From contig NC_065422.1 of assembly GCF_024362695.1 (NCBI RefSeq), forward strand, positions 10,291,534-10,355,533: 64,000 nt of DNA, written 5' to 3'. The notes below the pieces were generated by a model. It made no database searches, was not told the DNA's origin, and was given only the letters and a program-made list of their open reading frames with translations. How positions within the stretch are numbered: position 1 is the first letter of the stretch; each line of letters begins with the position of its first letter. Source of the DNA: Pectinophora gossypiella (Eukaryota > Arthropoda > Insecta > Lepidoptera > Gelechiidae). Below are positions 1-11,476 of the stretch, piece by piece. The translations under genes and the position numbers were made by a program.

Positions 1-112
1 TATGTAATAATTGTGTCTCAAGAATTATGTTCAAAGTTCGTCACATTTTCACCATTAGAGCAGGGCACTTATTTTCTAAAGGTCTGTGTTAGTGTCATAT
101 AGGTATTACCAA

Positions 113-280
113 TTAATACATACATAGATAAACTCACCACCGGGGTAAGAAGAGACTATATAATTCCATTTGCTTCGATCCTGACTCCTCTTGCTTCCTC
201 CACATTCATCAATCACTTCATACACGCACGCCGGTTCAGAGTAGATCGTATTAAACCTTTTCTAAGGACATCTCCAATAA
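113..280 (-). repeat. Repeat family R, 3'-end fragment of a non-LTR-like element
   Basis: The same block recurs at 3326-3456, 15811-15989, 26624-26777 and 31287-31468. On the minus strand the better copies can encode a tail containing CMKRLMN, EAREVCQDRSKWNS and SAYPGGK, followed by TATG-type short repeats. This looks like the end of a retrotransposon ORF with a microsatellite tail, but no reverse transcriptase is attached, so the class is inferred. Confidence 0.6.
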
Positions 281-655
281 GTCTCCTATCAATTAACAGA
301 AACATATTGTACGTCAAGAATGCGGAAAAGGTTTTTAATTAAGTAAGTAATTTATTAATCTCGTATTTACAGTCACAGCATTTTTTCTGCAGTTTCGTTG
401 CTTCTCAAACGGGGCTCTCAATCACCACCGCACAGTTTAGGAAGTAAACACGAAATAGCGTCAGTGGCGCCGCATCGGCGAAAATGAATGTAAATCTTTA
501 TTTATGGCCTACGACACTCCAGGCGTGTCATTAACAAATGTGGCTTATGACACGCCTGTCGTGTCACGCTCGTTTTGTATGTGGCCCTCGGTAGTTTGTT
601 GGTTTTTAGAACGCGGCCAAGAATCATTTAATCTCATATAACAGTCACTGCATTT
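281..655. other. No gene seen
   Basis: AT-rich sequence with no supported ORF. A short CACGCCTGTCGTGTCA-like stretch near 540-570 repeats the word at 520-535 in inverted form, which may be a small foldback remnant. Confidence 0.5.
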
Positions 656-656
656 T

Positions 657-866
657 TTCTGAGAGCGCCAGTTCGAACCACGGTACCGTACGTCCAATGA
701 CTTATTACCATAAATGCAGTTTTCACTAACACAGACTCACCACATCTCATGTTGGTCTAGCAGAAAGCTCTACTTGGTGTTGGTACTTGATTCATCTTGC
801 GATAGATGTACCTCTGACTACCCCAATTGGGATGTAGTCGTGAGCTTATGTTATGTATGTTAATTG
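657..866 (+). repeat. SINE-like family S5 copy
   Basis: Contains a B-box-like GCCAGTTCGAACC, then the family words CACTAACACAG, GTTGGTCTA, CATCTTGCGAT and CCAATTGGGATGTAGTCGT. Related copies lie at 12850-13078 (minus), 15000-15165, 36962-37155 and 53740-53912, with a fragment at 51300-51370. The tRNA-like head suggests a SINE. Confidence 0.6.
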
Positions 867-895
867 CGATGTTTAAAAAGAAACTGTAGAACGAC

Positions 896-1011
896 CAGGG
901 GGGTTAAAATGGCCACATCACACGCGCACTTACTTTTATATGCGCAAATGTCAAATTGCAATATTGCCTTCTTAGATGAATTGCTTCGATGTGGCCATTT
1001 TAACTCCCCAG
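896..1011. repeat. Foldback element family A, shortened copy
   Basis: Both ends carry the inverted ends GGGGTTAAAATGGCCACATC and GATGTGGCCATTTTAAC. The arms are unequal because part of the left arm is missing, so it is a deleted copy of the family seen complete at 17787-17948 and 62315-62477. Confidence 0.8.
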
Positions 1012-1282
1012 TTCAGTTTAATAAGTGATTTTATTTCAATAAAGTTAATATTATACAACAGAATTAGATCTGTCAAAGTACATAAGCTAGTGTTGTGACG
1101 TTCATTAGAATAGTGTCAGTCGAGATTAAGTCGATAGATTCTTTTCTAACTAGCACTACCTACATAGGTATTCAAACATGGTAAGTAGTGTGTTAAGTAA
1201 CAAGTCTAGCATCCTTTTTATTTTGACAAGATAATAATAATAATAATCGCCGCTTGGTGTCACACCACATTTAGATTAAACT

Positions 1283-1382
1283 GTCTTAAGGGGCCTCTAC
1301 GTGTTGGCTTCGGCCCCACGCACGCCTTCCAAAAGTCCGGGACTCCATAGGCCCGAGATGTGGAAACGACATACAAATAATA
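1283..1382. repeat. Repeat shared with 7484-7583, (AAT)n tail
   Basis: The sequence from CTTAAGGGGCCTCTACGTG through GGCTTCGGCCCCACGCACGC to GGAAACGACATACAA, followed by (AAT)n, occurs again at 7484-7583 in the same orientation. It resembles the 3' end of a retroelement; no coding capacity is recognised. Confidence 0.6.
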
Positions 1383-1882
1383 ATAATACTCTTGCACACA
1401 AATTCACAAAAACATTTACAGGATAAACTTATTCTAAGGTGGGCAAAGGCCACAAACAAGGACAAGGAAGGGTAAGTGGGCAAGGATACTTATAATTTAT
1501 TTTCCATGAATAGTTTCTTGATTATTTGTAGTTGTGCCACCCCTTCGGGAATTACGGGCGTGAGTTTACGTATGTATATGTATGTATGAAGAATCACTTT
1601 CAGTCAGAAAACAAATTGCAAAGTTTGCCAAAACTCCCAACTGCATTTATTTGCGTCTCAACTTAGACTACGTCTAAGTTTATGTAAATAACTTGCCAAG
1701 ATTCAGTTCAGGTTCTATAATGTCTTGGCCAAAAACTTGTCAAATATATTCCGCACAATTTCCTTAAACCCAAAATTGTTTATGAACAATTCTAAAGTTA
1801 GGAATATTTGTAAGTATTATGCAAGTCTCTAACTTTTTCACATTTTGTGCTTGGCAACGTATTCTGTACCATAGCTAACATA

Positions 1883-2090
1883 TACAGGGTGTTAGTGATT
1901 TCGTAACGAATATCGAGAGGGATGATTCAGACCATGATTCTGAGTTAATATCAAGTGAAATTTTCCGTCGCAAAATTCATGATTTATTTTTAGTTTTTTT
2001 TTTTAATTATTTTCAATTCTATACTTTTAACTCAGAATAATCAGCTGAATCATCCCTCTCAGTATTCGTTGCGATGTCACTTACACCCCA
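1883..2090. repeat. Foldback element family B copy
   Basis: Starts ACAGGGTGTTAGTGATTTCG and ends with the inverted form, GTTGCGATGTCACTTACACC. Internal words such as GATGATTCAGACCATGATTC are mirrored on the other arm. Near-complete copies are at 22403-22635, 29892-30122 and 44502-44727, so this is a palindromic MITE-like family. Confidence 0.75.
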
Positions 2091-2117
2091 TACAAGTACA
2101 TACAGGTAGCCATAAAA

Positions 2118-2250
2118 GTAGATATGGGTGTTTTTTAAATTATTTTCTGTTCCATATTTTTGCGACGGAAAATTACACTTGATATCATCACAGAATCATG
2201 GTTTGAATCATCCCTCAAAGTTTTCGTTACGATGTCACTAACACCCTGTA
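2118..2250. repeat. Foldback family B, right half
   Basis: Carries only one arm: GCGACGGAAAATTACACTTG, then GTTACGATGTCACTAACACC, ending CTGTA. It sits 30 bp after a more complete copy. Confidence 0.7.
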
Positions 2251-2468
2251 TATTTTGCTGTAAAGTAAAATTGCAATCTTGCTTGTATCCACGATTGCAT
2301 TTCTAAGACGATGTGAAGAACATACAGCTTGCCTGTGCTTAGGGAAACTTACAAAGAGAAAAATTAAATGAGAAAAACCTGTGGTGTAAAAGTTAACACT
2401 GTCGTCCCGACTAGACAAGTGCTGCTCTCTTTATTTTTATCCTCGTTTCTCTTTATAGTACAAACTGT

Positions 2469-2549
2469 CCAAACTGTCTGTTTGATCCTTGGGGGAGGCC
2501 TATGCCCAGCAGTGGGCGTCGTACGGCTGATGATGATGATGATGATGAT
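2469..2549 (+). mobile_element. 5'-truncated RTE-like tail (81 bp) with 11-bp TSD
   Basis: Contains the family 3' end GGGGGAGGCCTATGCCCAGC followed by (ATG)n. It is flanked by GTACAAACTGT at 2458-2468 and 2550-2560, which I read as a target-site duplication. The insertion is in the upstream border of the element at 2561-2894, so it is the younger of the two. Confidence 0.85.
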
Positions 2550-2560
2550 GTACAAACTGT

Positions 2561-2894
2561 AAGCAAACTGGAGTAGTAAGCTGGACTGAAATGGTGTCAA
2601 ATGAAGAAGTGCTGGAAAGAGTTGGAGAAAAGAGAACCATATTGAAGACTATAGAGAACCGGAGAGGAAATATGATTGGCCACCTGATACGACACGATTC
2701 ATTTATAACAAACATTATAGAAGGAAAAATTGAAGGCAAGAGAGGAAGGGGTAGACCTAGGATAACATTTATGAAACAAATAAAAGAGAAGGTACAGGTC
2801 GTGTCGTATCGGGAGGTGAAGGTTTTGGCGGGAAGAAGAGAGGAATGGCGATTACTCCACCGACAAGAGCGCAGCTCTTAAATAGAGAGAGAGA
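2561..2894 (+). mobile_element. Non-LTR retrotransposon 3' end (second family)
   Basis: Reading 2591-2881 gives an intact 96-codon C-terminal tail with NRRGNMIGHLIRHDSF and IEGKRGRGRPR, typical of the region after the reverse transcriptase in insect non-LTR elements. It ends in (AG)n. GTACAAACT occurs on both sides (2550-2558 and 2895-2903), consistent with its own duplication. Relatives are at about 14290-14480 and 42600-42745. No catalytic domain is left. Confidence 0.75.
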
Positions 2895-3325
2895 GTACAA
2901 ACTATTTGAGGTACTTATTTATATTAACGCGGTAAGAATCCTACTATGCGTTATCTTACTCTTTATATCTCACAAATATTGAGTCCTTGATGGCTCAAGA
3001 AATCTATACTACATAGAATCTGTTCTGTCAGTTAAACCATTTTTTCATAAGCGATGATTAATGGCAATGAACCTTGTAATTAATCTGGCCGACCTGCCAG
3101 CCACCTGCCTAAGGGATCTTCCTCACGACACGAGCGGATATCGCATGGGTGATGGATGGGCGATTTTATGGTAAGATTACCAGTTTTTAGACAACACGCA
3201 ACAAAGTTTTTTGTACGAAGTGTCCGGTGTATGCCAGTAAGTACCACGGATATAGATTTACTACTACCGTAAATTGAACATCAGCGCTCAAAAAGTGGGA
3301 CGCAAAGTTACTGTTAATTACTACA

Positions 3326-3456
3326 ACATACATACATACATAAACGCCTATTTCCCACCGGGGTAAGCAGAGACTATAGAATTCCATTTGCTTCGATGCT
3401 GACACACTTTTCTTGCTTCCTCCACATTCATCAATCGCTTCATACACGCCTGCCGG
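3326..3456 (-). repeat. Repeat family R copy
   Basis: Same minus-strand tail as at 113-280, with CATACATACATACA flanking the CACCGGGGTAAGCAGAG block. Confidence 0.6.
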
Positions 3457-4313
3457 TAATTATTACAAAGTTACTGTTAGTTAGCTACTGCGATTAGGCG
3501 CCGAACTGGCAACACGGGAAGTGCGTGGTTAAAAACTTGCAGAAATAGAAGCTCAACGGGAAAAAAGAAAGATGGGACATCATATTTCTAATAAATAATG
3601 TCATTGTGCAAGTTATTTTATAGTATAATTTTTAATTTTCGGAGTATAACTCGATCGCGTTACGAAGCACCACCCGCTAATATGCGTAATAAAACGATGC
3701 GTATTGTCTTAATTTGACAGGATTTGATTGAATGTATATACTATATACTTACCGCTGTGTACGAATGTACCTATAGCTACACAAGCGCCAAGTTTTCGCC
3801 GCATTTTTGTATCATGCGCTGTATCTACGATAGTGGTAAATCAATGACCACGGAATAGAAGTGGTAAGCACTAAATTCGTCATTTCGACGGGGAAGAAGC
3901 AGATACTCCTACAAATAATCTTACATTTTTAGACAAATCTACTTTTAGATGTAGTTCGTTGCAAAATTTTATTTTACGCTGGCAAGATCTCCTTTGTATA
4001 TTTCCCAATAAATTATCCCACTTTTAGGGTGATTTTCGATGAATAGAAATAGCTCTTAAAATAAAGAATTTGTTTGTTTCGATATCGCACGAATAGCATC
4101 GCGCAGTAAGGATGCTGGCTTAGTAATTACATCTTCGCATTAACCCGGCCTACGCTCGAAGTCATCGTGATCTCATTTTTTCCACCCCAAGACTGTTTCT
4201 GTCAGGTTCTGCTTCTGGGTTTAAAAAGGGTCGGTTGTGTAATGAAATTAGGTGGTATCATGTTGGATTATATTCAATATTAGATTTATTTTACATTAGC
4301 TGTTAGCCACGGA
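3457..4313. other. No gene seen
   Basis: AT-rich with no supported ORF or obvious repeat structure. Confidence 0.4.
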
Positions 4314-4474
4314 ATCTTCTTATTTTTCGGACAATCAGGTGACTCAGGCCTGCAATGTCCTTACCAAACAAAGGAAAGTCTCACAAAGTGATTTGAAGAA
4401 TGTCCCCATCAGGAATCGAACTCGGACCTCCAGATCGTGAGTCCAACGCTCTAACCACTAGACCACGGAGGCTG
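4314..4474 (-). repeat. tRNA-derived SINE family S1, 5' half
   Basis: On the minus strand it reads GCCTCCGTGGTCTAGTGGTT (A-box region), then a B-box-like GAGTTCGATTCC, then the family body to GACAATCAGGTGACTCAGG. This is the head of the SINE seen complete at 35721-36054. Confidence 0.75.
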
Positions 4475-5154
4475 TGTGCTCCGGTTGATTGAGGGAAGAA
4501 GCAGAGAACAGGCTCTTGAAGGACTCTTCGGGCGAGCAGCCATGAATTACCTTCCAAAGCTCATGGTGACGAAACATTTCAGTGAAATGACAAATTTCAG
4601 ATCTTGAAACAACGTCTTAACATAGCCCCCAGCGTAATACGATTACCTAATAAAAAATCTGAGGACAATCAATTATTCAAACATCTTGATTACGCGAACA
4701 ATATTTACCTAACAACTCTCGGAATACCAATCGCAATAAAAAAGAAAATAACGCAGCCACAAACAATTGGTAATCAAATGAAATTATTTCCTGTAACTTA
4801 ATACTGTGGTATTAATTTCTTCTTTTGTTCGCCTCATAATTGGCGCTGAGGCGGCCGGGACAATGAAGACAGATGGTGAAAACCCCTGGACATCGATCAT
4901 GTCCCGAAAAGCTTTCCTTTGTCACCGTTCAAGAAAATTCCAGAGATTTCTCCCGGTTATATGGTTCGACGGGGAAAAGGGAAAGGACATATAGGTCTAT
5001 CTATTCAATACCAACAAGCTAAGTATATATATCAATGAATAAAATATATCGTATACTTACTTATTTTTTTTGTATGACAGCAAATGTTGCTGTTGCTCGT
5101 GGGGTTGTTTGTGTTAAAGTAAAAAAAAATAGCGAAGTGTAATCCAATATTATC

Positions 5155-5325
5155 ATGTACGATCTGGTCTAGTACACCAATACCAATACCATATCATTTT
5201 AAAGATCTTTTGATGTATTAATATACATGACATAGTATTGGTATTGGTTGGATTGGGTTTTGGGTGGTGGTTGTTAGTTGGTATTGGTATTGGTTGATTG
5301 GTATTGTATTGGTATTCTAGATTTT
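5155..5325. repeat. Imperfect GGTATT/AATACC simple repeat
   Basis: TACCAATACCAATACC on the left and repeated GGTATTGGTATTGG on the right face each other as inverted low-complexity arms around a short AT-rich centre. Confidence 0.6.
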
Positions 5326-6427
5326 AGCTACTTGCGAAATTCTGGTCTAGACCACCAAAACTATTTATGATTTATGATTGATGTATGTATCAATTTGTAT
5401 CAATATGAGGATGTCATTTTCTTGTAAGAAAAAAATCTCTATAAAATTTAAGAATAAAAAAACTTAAAACAATGTTTGCAAAAAGAAAGAAACAATTAAT
5501 ACAGAAGTAAAACAGGCTTATCTATAAAAAACAACTACCATGAATAACTATTTTGTGACCATTACATTTCGATGTATCTTGCTTGCTATCGAGCAGGAAA
5601 CCAAACAAAAATATTACATAGTAATGCAGTACCAACAATATTCACTCACATACCTACAGATTCACATAAGGCGAGTTTAAGTTTAGTTATAAGTTTGTAG
5701 ATGAATTTTGTTTTTATAATCTGCATCAGCATGGAAAAAATAATTCAATACAATACAAATATTCTTTATTGCTCAAAGAATGAAGCAATTACAGAGGTAA
5801 AAGTTGCTTATCTAAAAAAATATTTAGCATGAATAACAATTTTTGTAAGTACTGTGATTTATTCTTCCTTCTATGTGCGATTGCGTGTGTATTTGTGTCA
5901 TCATCTCAGGCCTTTACATCTTTATCAGATGATTCAAATAGCGTTTCTGTGGCAGCTTTTAAAATGGCTGTAAAGTCCAATGCGAGAGCGCCAGTAGCGG
6001 CCGCACGACTGGCATTGTAGTTGAGGGTTACTAGATGGTACAGGTGGTAAATCGGCCCTCTCACTGCTGTATTCTTCTGTATTTGTGTATAATAATAATA
6101 AATAAGTTTATTTCTCACTCACAATTACAGTAAAAACTTAACTTAGTACTACTCACAGTGTACATGTTTCTATTGTGAGAGAGACTGGTGTCCATACTAG
6201 ACGGAATGCCTGTGTTACGGATCACCAGGCTCTCTTCCTCCCTATTTTCATAGTACATGGCAAGGCATTGTTATAGAAATAAGACTCTTTAAAATTATAG
6301 CTGTAGGTGTGTGTGTGTGTTTTAGCCCTACGACGCGAAGTGTCTTGGGATCGGGAGCTGCCATGACAGCAGCTTCCACTAACAACTACACTTGTTAGTT
6401 ATCTTATCTGTTATAGTATCATGTTAA
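5326..6427. other. No gene supported
   Basis: AT-rich, with CAATACAATACAAATATTCTT-like words of the type often found at retroelement 3' ends near 5750 and again near 63145. A 63-codon reading at 5829-6020 has a hydrophobic start but no homology I recognise. Confidence 0.4.
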
Positions 6428-6693
6428 AAAATGTGCCATTCTTGCAAGCTAAGCGAAGACGTCCAGAGCTGTCGCATTTTCGTAATTCAGTGCTTTTCGC
6501 TATCGACCCATTAGGGTCGATTAATTCTTTCAAATATTGTTCCTCTCAGACGACACCCTGAGCCGAGGTTCACGCCCAACTGGGCACCCTCAGGCCTGTT
6601 GTCATAAATTTTGTACCGGGTGAGAGACCTCAGCGCTCCACATTTGTCCGACCAAGTAGTTAATGTCATCTGTGGCAAATCTCGCGTGATCAT
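6428..6693. repeat. Dispersed repeat family T
   Basis: The words GGGTCGATTAATTCTTTCAA, CTGAGCCGAGGTTCACGCCC and GGCACCCTCAGGCCTGTTGT recur in inverted orientation at 43104-43330 and in part at 45826-45972. The class is unknown. Confidence 0.6.
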
Positions 6694-7483
6694 GTCAAAA
6701 AAAATAGCCGTCGCACTGTCAAGCTGCCCACTTCAATAATGGTTATTATCGATACTTCGATACTAGTATTATGTATGAGTATTGTGTAGACAATAAATTC
6801 GATTTTTAACACATTGTTTTCTTTTTTCTTAGTTCTGCCAGCCCCTAGTACTTATAAACCATTATTAGTTTAATAGTATAATAAATAAGCTTATCATTAG
6901 CACAGAAAGCGTAAGTTTTGAATATCCGATGCGCAGTCTTGTTTTACGCATATAGGAATCTACCCCATTTTTGCGGTCGGTAGCTTTATTAGGTTCTAAC
7001 AAAGGAGAATTTATTTTCATCGATTCTTTTTTTATGACCCCGGCGCACAGTGCCACAAAGTCCCTCAAGTTTTATAACGATAAAAGTGAAACAGAACTTC
7101 CTCTTTCGAAACATTTTTTTTATAATCTGTCTGAATATCGCCTGAAGGCTTTGCCTTTTCCGGGAAGGGATAACGTAAAAAATAACAATAAAAAACTTCA
7201 ATAGCCTTTTTGCCACAATTCACCATCATTTCCTTTCTATAAGGCTGTGCGAGGAATATTTGCATACATATTACAAAAATAGCAGAGCAGTGCAAAAGTT
7301 TTACTTCATTATAAATGCTGTAAAAAAACTTTTTTGTTTTTTTTTTTCGTTTTGTGGACTTGAATACCCTGTGTGTGCATTTAGAAATTATAATGCCAGT
7401 TATGATCAAAAAACAATGTCATTTTTCTATTTGACTTATTTTCGTATTTTTCGAGGGCTATTAATAAGTAAGTAATAATAATT
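6694..7483. other. No gene supported
   Basis: Very AT-rich. Several overlapping readings exist on both strands (up to 114 codons at 7065-7409) but all are Lys/Phe/Tyr-rich in the way random AT-rich DNA translates, with no motif. Confidence 0.5.
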
Positions 7484-7583
7484 GTCTTAAGGGGCCTCTA
7501 CGTGTTGGCTTCGGCCCCACGCACGCATTTCAAATGTCCGGGCCTCCATAGGCCAACGATATGGAAACGACATACAATAATAA
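7484..7583. repeat. Second copy of the 1283-1382 repeat
   Basis: Same sequence and same (AATAAT) tail as 1283-1382, with a few substitutions, about 6.2 kb downstream. Confidence 0.6.
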
Positions 7584-8919
7584 TAAATTACTTACGTAAA
7601 TCACAATGAGTAGGAACTGGTTGACTGCGTGTATTGATACATCACTATGACGAAGTAATAATATTTCGATACAAATTCAATTGAAAATTTTCGCTTTGAC
7701 GTCTCGTGAAAAATATCTCATTTAACTAAGGTGCAAAATAATCAAATAAGATTAACTTTTTAAAAAAAAAACTTGTTATCCCAATGGAGAAAGGCAAAGG
7801 CAAAGCCGTGCAGCCATCATCTTAATGTTATTTTTAGTCTCACCCAAACATTATAAGACCGGAGCCACGTCTCGAATTAATAATTATCCACGTTCTTAAT
7901 TCAAATCCTTTCTAAAAGTGTTTCATCCAAAGCAGCTGTTTACTTTGACAGCTGTTAGACAATACAATTTCCTTTAGGTAGGTTGTCTGTGTGGCACCTG
8001 TACTTTTTAATAAAGCACATCTACGAACACGTAGCGGACGGCCAATCAGAGCGCCCGCCCGCCTACTTGATTAAATGTTTGTTTGGTTGGCACTACTTAA
8101 TACCTTTTCCGGTGTCGCCATGTTTTTTTCCTCTTACTAGTCTGTGTTTGTGTCCACCGGGTGTTTTAATTTTTAATCTTGTCAAATCTAGTTCTAAAAC
8201 CTCAGTGATTCTAAAATCATACTAAGTAGTTTGATTTCTGACTAACATATTCAATTCAACCTAAACCATCTATCCGTTCCGCTGACAATTTGGAGTAGGT
8301 TACTTAGCGGTTACTTTCTTGCATTATTTACAGCAAGCAGACAATCAAGACGCTTCTAGTGACTCCTCATTTGTTAAATTCTGATTAGTGGTTTAGACGT
8401 TAGGAGGGAACATACGTACATAGAAAGCGATCAAACACGTTAACCAACTTTTTGCTACGCCGCAGTCGGGAAAAAAACGGAAAGAAGATTGGTTATCGCG
8501 TAATGTTTTTCTTTTTTAGGAAGGATATAAATAAGGAGTCTGTTGGGACAAAGAGACGTGGACAAAATGGATGAACGGCCGAGGGATCCCAATCCTTTAA
8601 GTGATCGATCAGTTAGCTGCCGAGTTTGTAGTGGGTGAAGATGACACGCAACACTAACTCGAAGAAAACACAAAATACGTACATAAACACACGAAGAGCG
8701 TGTTTTTTTATGTTTTTAGAGACGCTATAGGTATAAATGGAGGAAATGTATAGACGGTTCGTATTTTAGAGGTCACGCGTTAATTTAGGTTGATTTTTGG
8801 AAATATTAAAGGTTATATATAGTTTGTACGAGAACTTACATTTAAACTTTAGTCTGTTCCACGCCCTTAAAGTTTATTAAGTACTTACATAAATTAAACT
8901 TTACTCAAGAGTAGACCAA
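7584..8919. other. No gene seen
   Basis: No long reading frame, RNA gene or clear repeat boundary recognised on either strand. Confidence 0.4.
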
Positions 8920-9150
8920 TCAATCAATCAATATTACTTTATTGCACAACGACATATACAAAGGACATAAACATACTTACGAATAAAAACATAAGCACAC
9001 TAAAAAGCATAACTAGACCAATATTTTTTCTCTTTTTTGTTTCTTTTGAGAACATAGCCGCCGCCGATTGATTTTGTCTTGCAGTTACTTTTTCTCTGCT
9101 ATAGGGACAGGTTGTGAGAACCTGCAGTAGTTTTAGGTGGATGAGACGGT
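8920..9150 (-). repeat. Dispersed repeat family V fragment
   Basis: Has an (AATC)n start followed by TATTACTTTATTGCAC, then a body shared with 38140-38290 and, inverted, with 50878-50995 (words such as CTTCTCACAACCTAT and CTGCAGTAGTTTTAGG). Probably a retroelement 3' region. Confidence 0.5.
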
Positions 9151-9164
9151 CGACATAAAAATTT

Positions 9165-9256
9165 ATACAGAGTGTTAGTGACATCGTAACGAAAACTTTG
9201 AAGAATAATTCAGACCATGATTCTGAGGTGATATCAATTGGAATTTTCCGTCCAAC
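9165..9256. repeat. Foldback family B, left half
   Basis: Reads ACAGAGTGTTAGTGACATCG, then GACCATGATTCTGAGGTGAT, and stops after the TTTTCCGTC word. One arm only. Confidence 0.7.
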
Positions 9257-9948
9257 CGGTTCCAATGGCCACAAGTGATATCACTACATAGTATAAACAA
9301 AGTCGCTTTTTCTTTCCCTATATCCCTATGTACGCTTAAATCTTTAAAACTACGCAACAGATTTTGATGCGTTTTTTTTTAATAGATAGAGTGATTCAAG
9401 AGGAAGGCTTATATATGTATATAATAACATTCATGAAACAGTGGAGAAATACTGGTATTTTTGAGGTTTTTAATGTGATGTCATAAGGTAAACGCTCCTA
9501 TTACCGCCAGGTTAAGCTATGCTCTGATTACCTCTCAGAAATTAAGTACTTCTGTATTTGCTAGTGCAGCTTATTTATTTTATTTGTATTGTTATGACTG
9601 TCTTCTGCTAAATACATCAATAATTTTTAATTTTGAGTGAATATTTTGGATAAAAAATAATTTTATGTCCGAAAACTCACTTTCCTCTATTACCGCCACA
9701 TAAATTGCGGTTTCTTTCTATTACCGCCTTTGCTGCATCGAATACCGCCAACGATATATCTAACCAACTATTCAGGTACAATAAAATACTTTATTTTTAA
9801 AAAAAGTTGTTTTAATACCGTATTTTTACCACTGTTAATGTAGTTAATAGATACATAAATTGGGAAGGCACTGTCTCTCAAAATACAGGTTCACCTAGTT
9901 TGAAAGACAGCGTTCCAACAAAAACTGTAAACGAACTGTTTTCAATAA

Positions 9949-11373
9949 TCATCATCATCAACAGCCGTATGACGCCCACTGCTGGGCATAGGCCTCCCCC
10001 AAGGATCTCCACAACGATCGGTCCTGCGCTGCCCGCATCCAGCGGCTTCCCGCCACTTTCACCAGATCGTCGGTCCACCTTGTAGCGGGCCTATCCACTG
10101 AGCGTCGTCCGACACGTGGTCGTCACTCCAGAACCTTTCCGCCCCAGCGGCCATCGGTTCTCCTCGCTATGTGTCCTGCCCACTGCCACTTCAGTTTTGC
10201 AATTCTCCGAGCTATGTCGGTGACTTTAGTTCTCCTGCGGATCTCCTCATTTCTGATTCGATCAAGCAGGGAAATACCGAGCATAGCTCTCTCCATTGCC
10301 CGCTGAGCGACACCGAGCCTCCTCACGAGACCCATAGTAAGCGGCCATGTCTCACTGCCGTAGGTCATCACTGGCAACGCGCGCTGGTCAAAGACTTTCG
10401 TCTTGAGACACAGGTATTTTGGACGAGACCCGAACGCTGCCCATCCGAGTTGGATCCGACGAGAGATCTCTTTCTCGAAGTTGGACTTACCTAACTGGAT
10501 TATTTGTCCTAGGTAAATATACTGGTCTACAACTTCGAGTGTAACGTACCCAAAAGCTTAAAAATATCCTCCAATGCAGCAGTGAACAGTTTCGGAGAGA
10601 TGACATCTCCCTGTCTCACTCCTCGCTGCAGTTGGATCGGATTAGAGCTCTGGTTCTGTACTCGAACTGACATAGTGGCATTTTGGTAGAGGTCTCTTAG
10701 CTTTTCGATGTACCTATGGTCCACTTGGCACCTCTGAAGAGACTGCAACACCGCTCAGGTCTCGATCGAATCAAAGGCTTTCTCATAGTCCACAAACGCC
10801 AAGCAAAGTGGCAGATTATACTCTTCGGTCTTCTGTATAACCTGCCGCAGCGTATGGATGTGGTCTATGGTGCTAAAGCCTTTTCGGAAACCGGCTTGTT
10901 CGGGAGGCTGGAAGTCGTCAAATCTGCAAGCGAGACGATTCGTAATGACCCTCGAAAACAACTTGTAGACATGGCTCAGAAGCGAGATAGGTCTGTAGTT
11001 CTTCAGTAGGGCTTTATCACCTTTCTTGAAGAACAGGATCACCTCGCTTCCGCTCTATGCCCTCTGCGTTTTGCCCTGAAATATGACGGAATTGAAGAGG
11101 GAGGGCTTTGAGTATTGGCGTTCCGCCCGCTCTCAGAAGTTCTGCTGTGATTCTGTCATCTCCTGCCGCTTTGTTGTTTTTGAGCTGTTTGAGGGCCGTC
11201 CTAATCTCGTACAGGCTGACGTCCGGGATATCTTCAGTGTAGTGTCGGGTAAGCTTGGCTCGAGGGTCTCGAGCCATGCTTTCGCCTGATGTTTTCGTGG
11301 AATATAGCTGTCTATAGAAACTCCCTATCTCCCTCAGGATTTCGGGAGTCGACGAAATGATTCTATATGAGGA
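9949..11373 (-). mobile_element. RTE-like retrotransposon, 5'-truncated and internally deleted
   Basis: On the minus strand, pieces of a reverse transcriptase can be read: NNKAAGDDRITAELLRAGG near 11170, NYRPISLLSHVYKLFS near 10990, AFVDYEKAFDSIE near 10770 and LQRGVRQGDVISPKLFTAA near 10590, then the C-terminal VMTYGSETWPLTMG and KLKWQWAGHIARRTDGRW. The block between the QGDVISPKLF region and the EVVDQYIYLG region is missing, and with it the F-A-D-D catalytic box expected there. Frames are broken. It ends in (ATG)n on the minus strand. GTTTTCAATAA at 9938-9948 and 11374-11384 is an 11-bp target-site duplication. Confidence 0.9.
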
Positions 11374-11476
11374 GTTTTCAATAAACTTTATTATTATTGT
11401 TATTTTTTTATTAAATGAATTATGACATAAACTACAGAAAAATCTTTTGGTTTCATAGATTTATATACATAATTGA

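Noticed and set aside
5829..6020. 63-codon reading with a hydrophobic N-terminal stretch like a signal peptide
   Set aside because: AT-rich composition, no mature domain, no homologue recognised, and the surroundings contain retroelement-like 3' words.
7065..7409. 114-codon minus-strand reading
   Set aside because: Lys/Phe/Tyr-rich translation of AT-rich DNA with overlapping readings on both strands; no motif.
10171..11289. Plus-strand readings of 68-107 codons
   Set aside because: Shadows of the minus-strand reverse transcriptase remnant.
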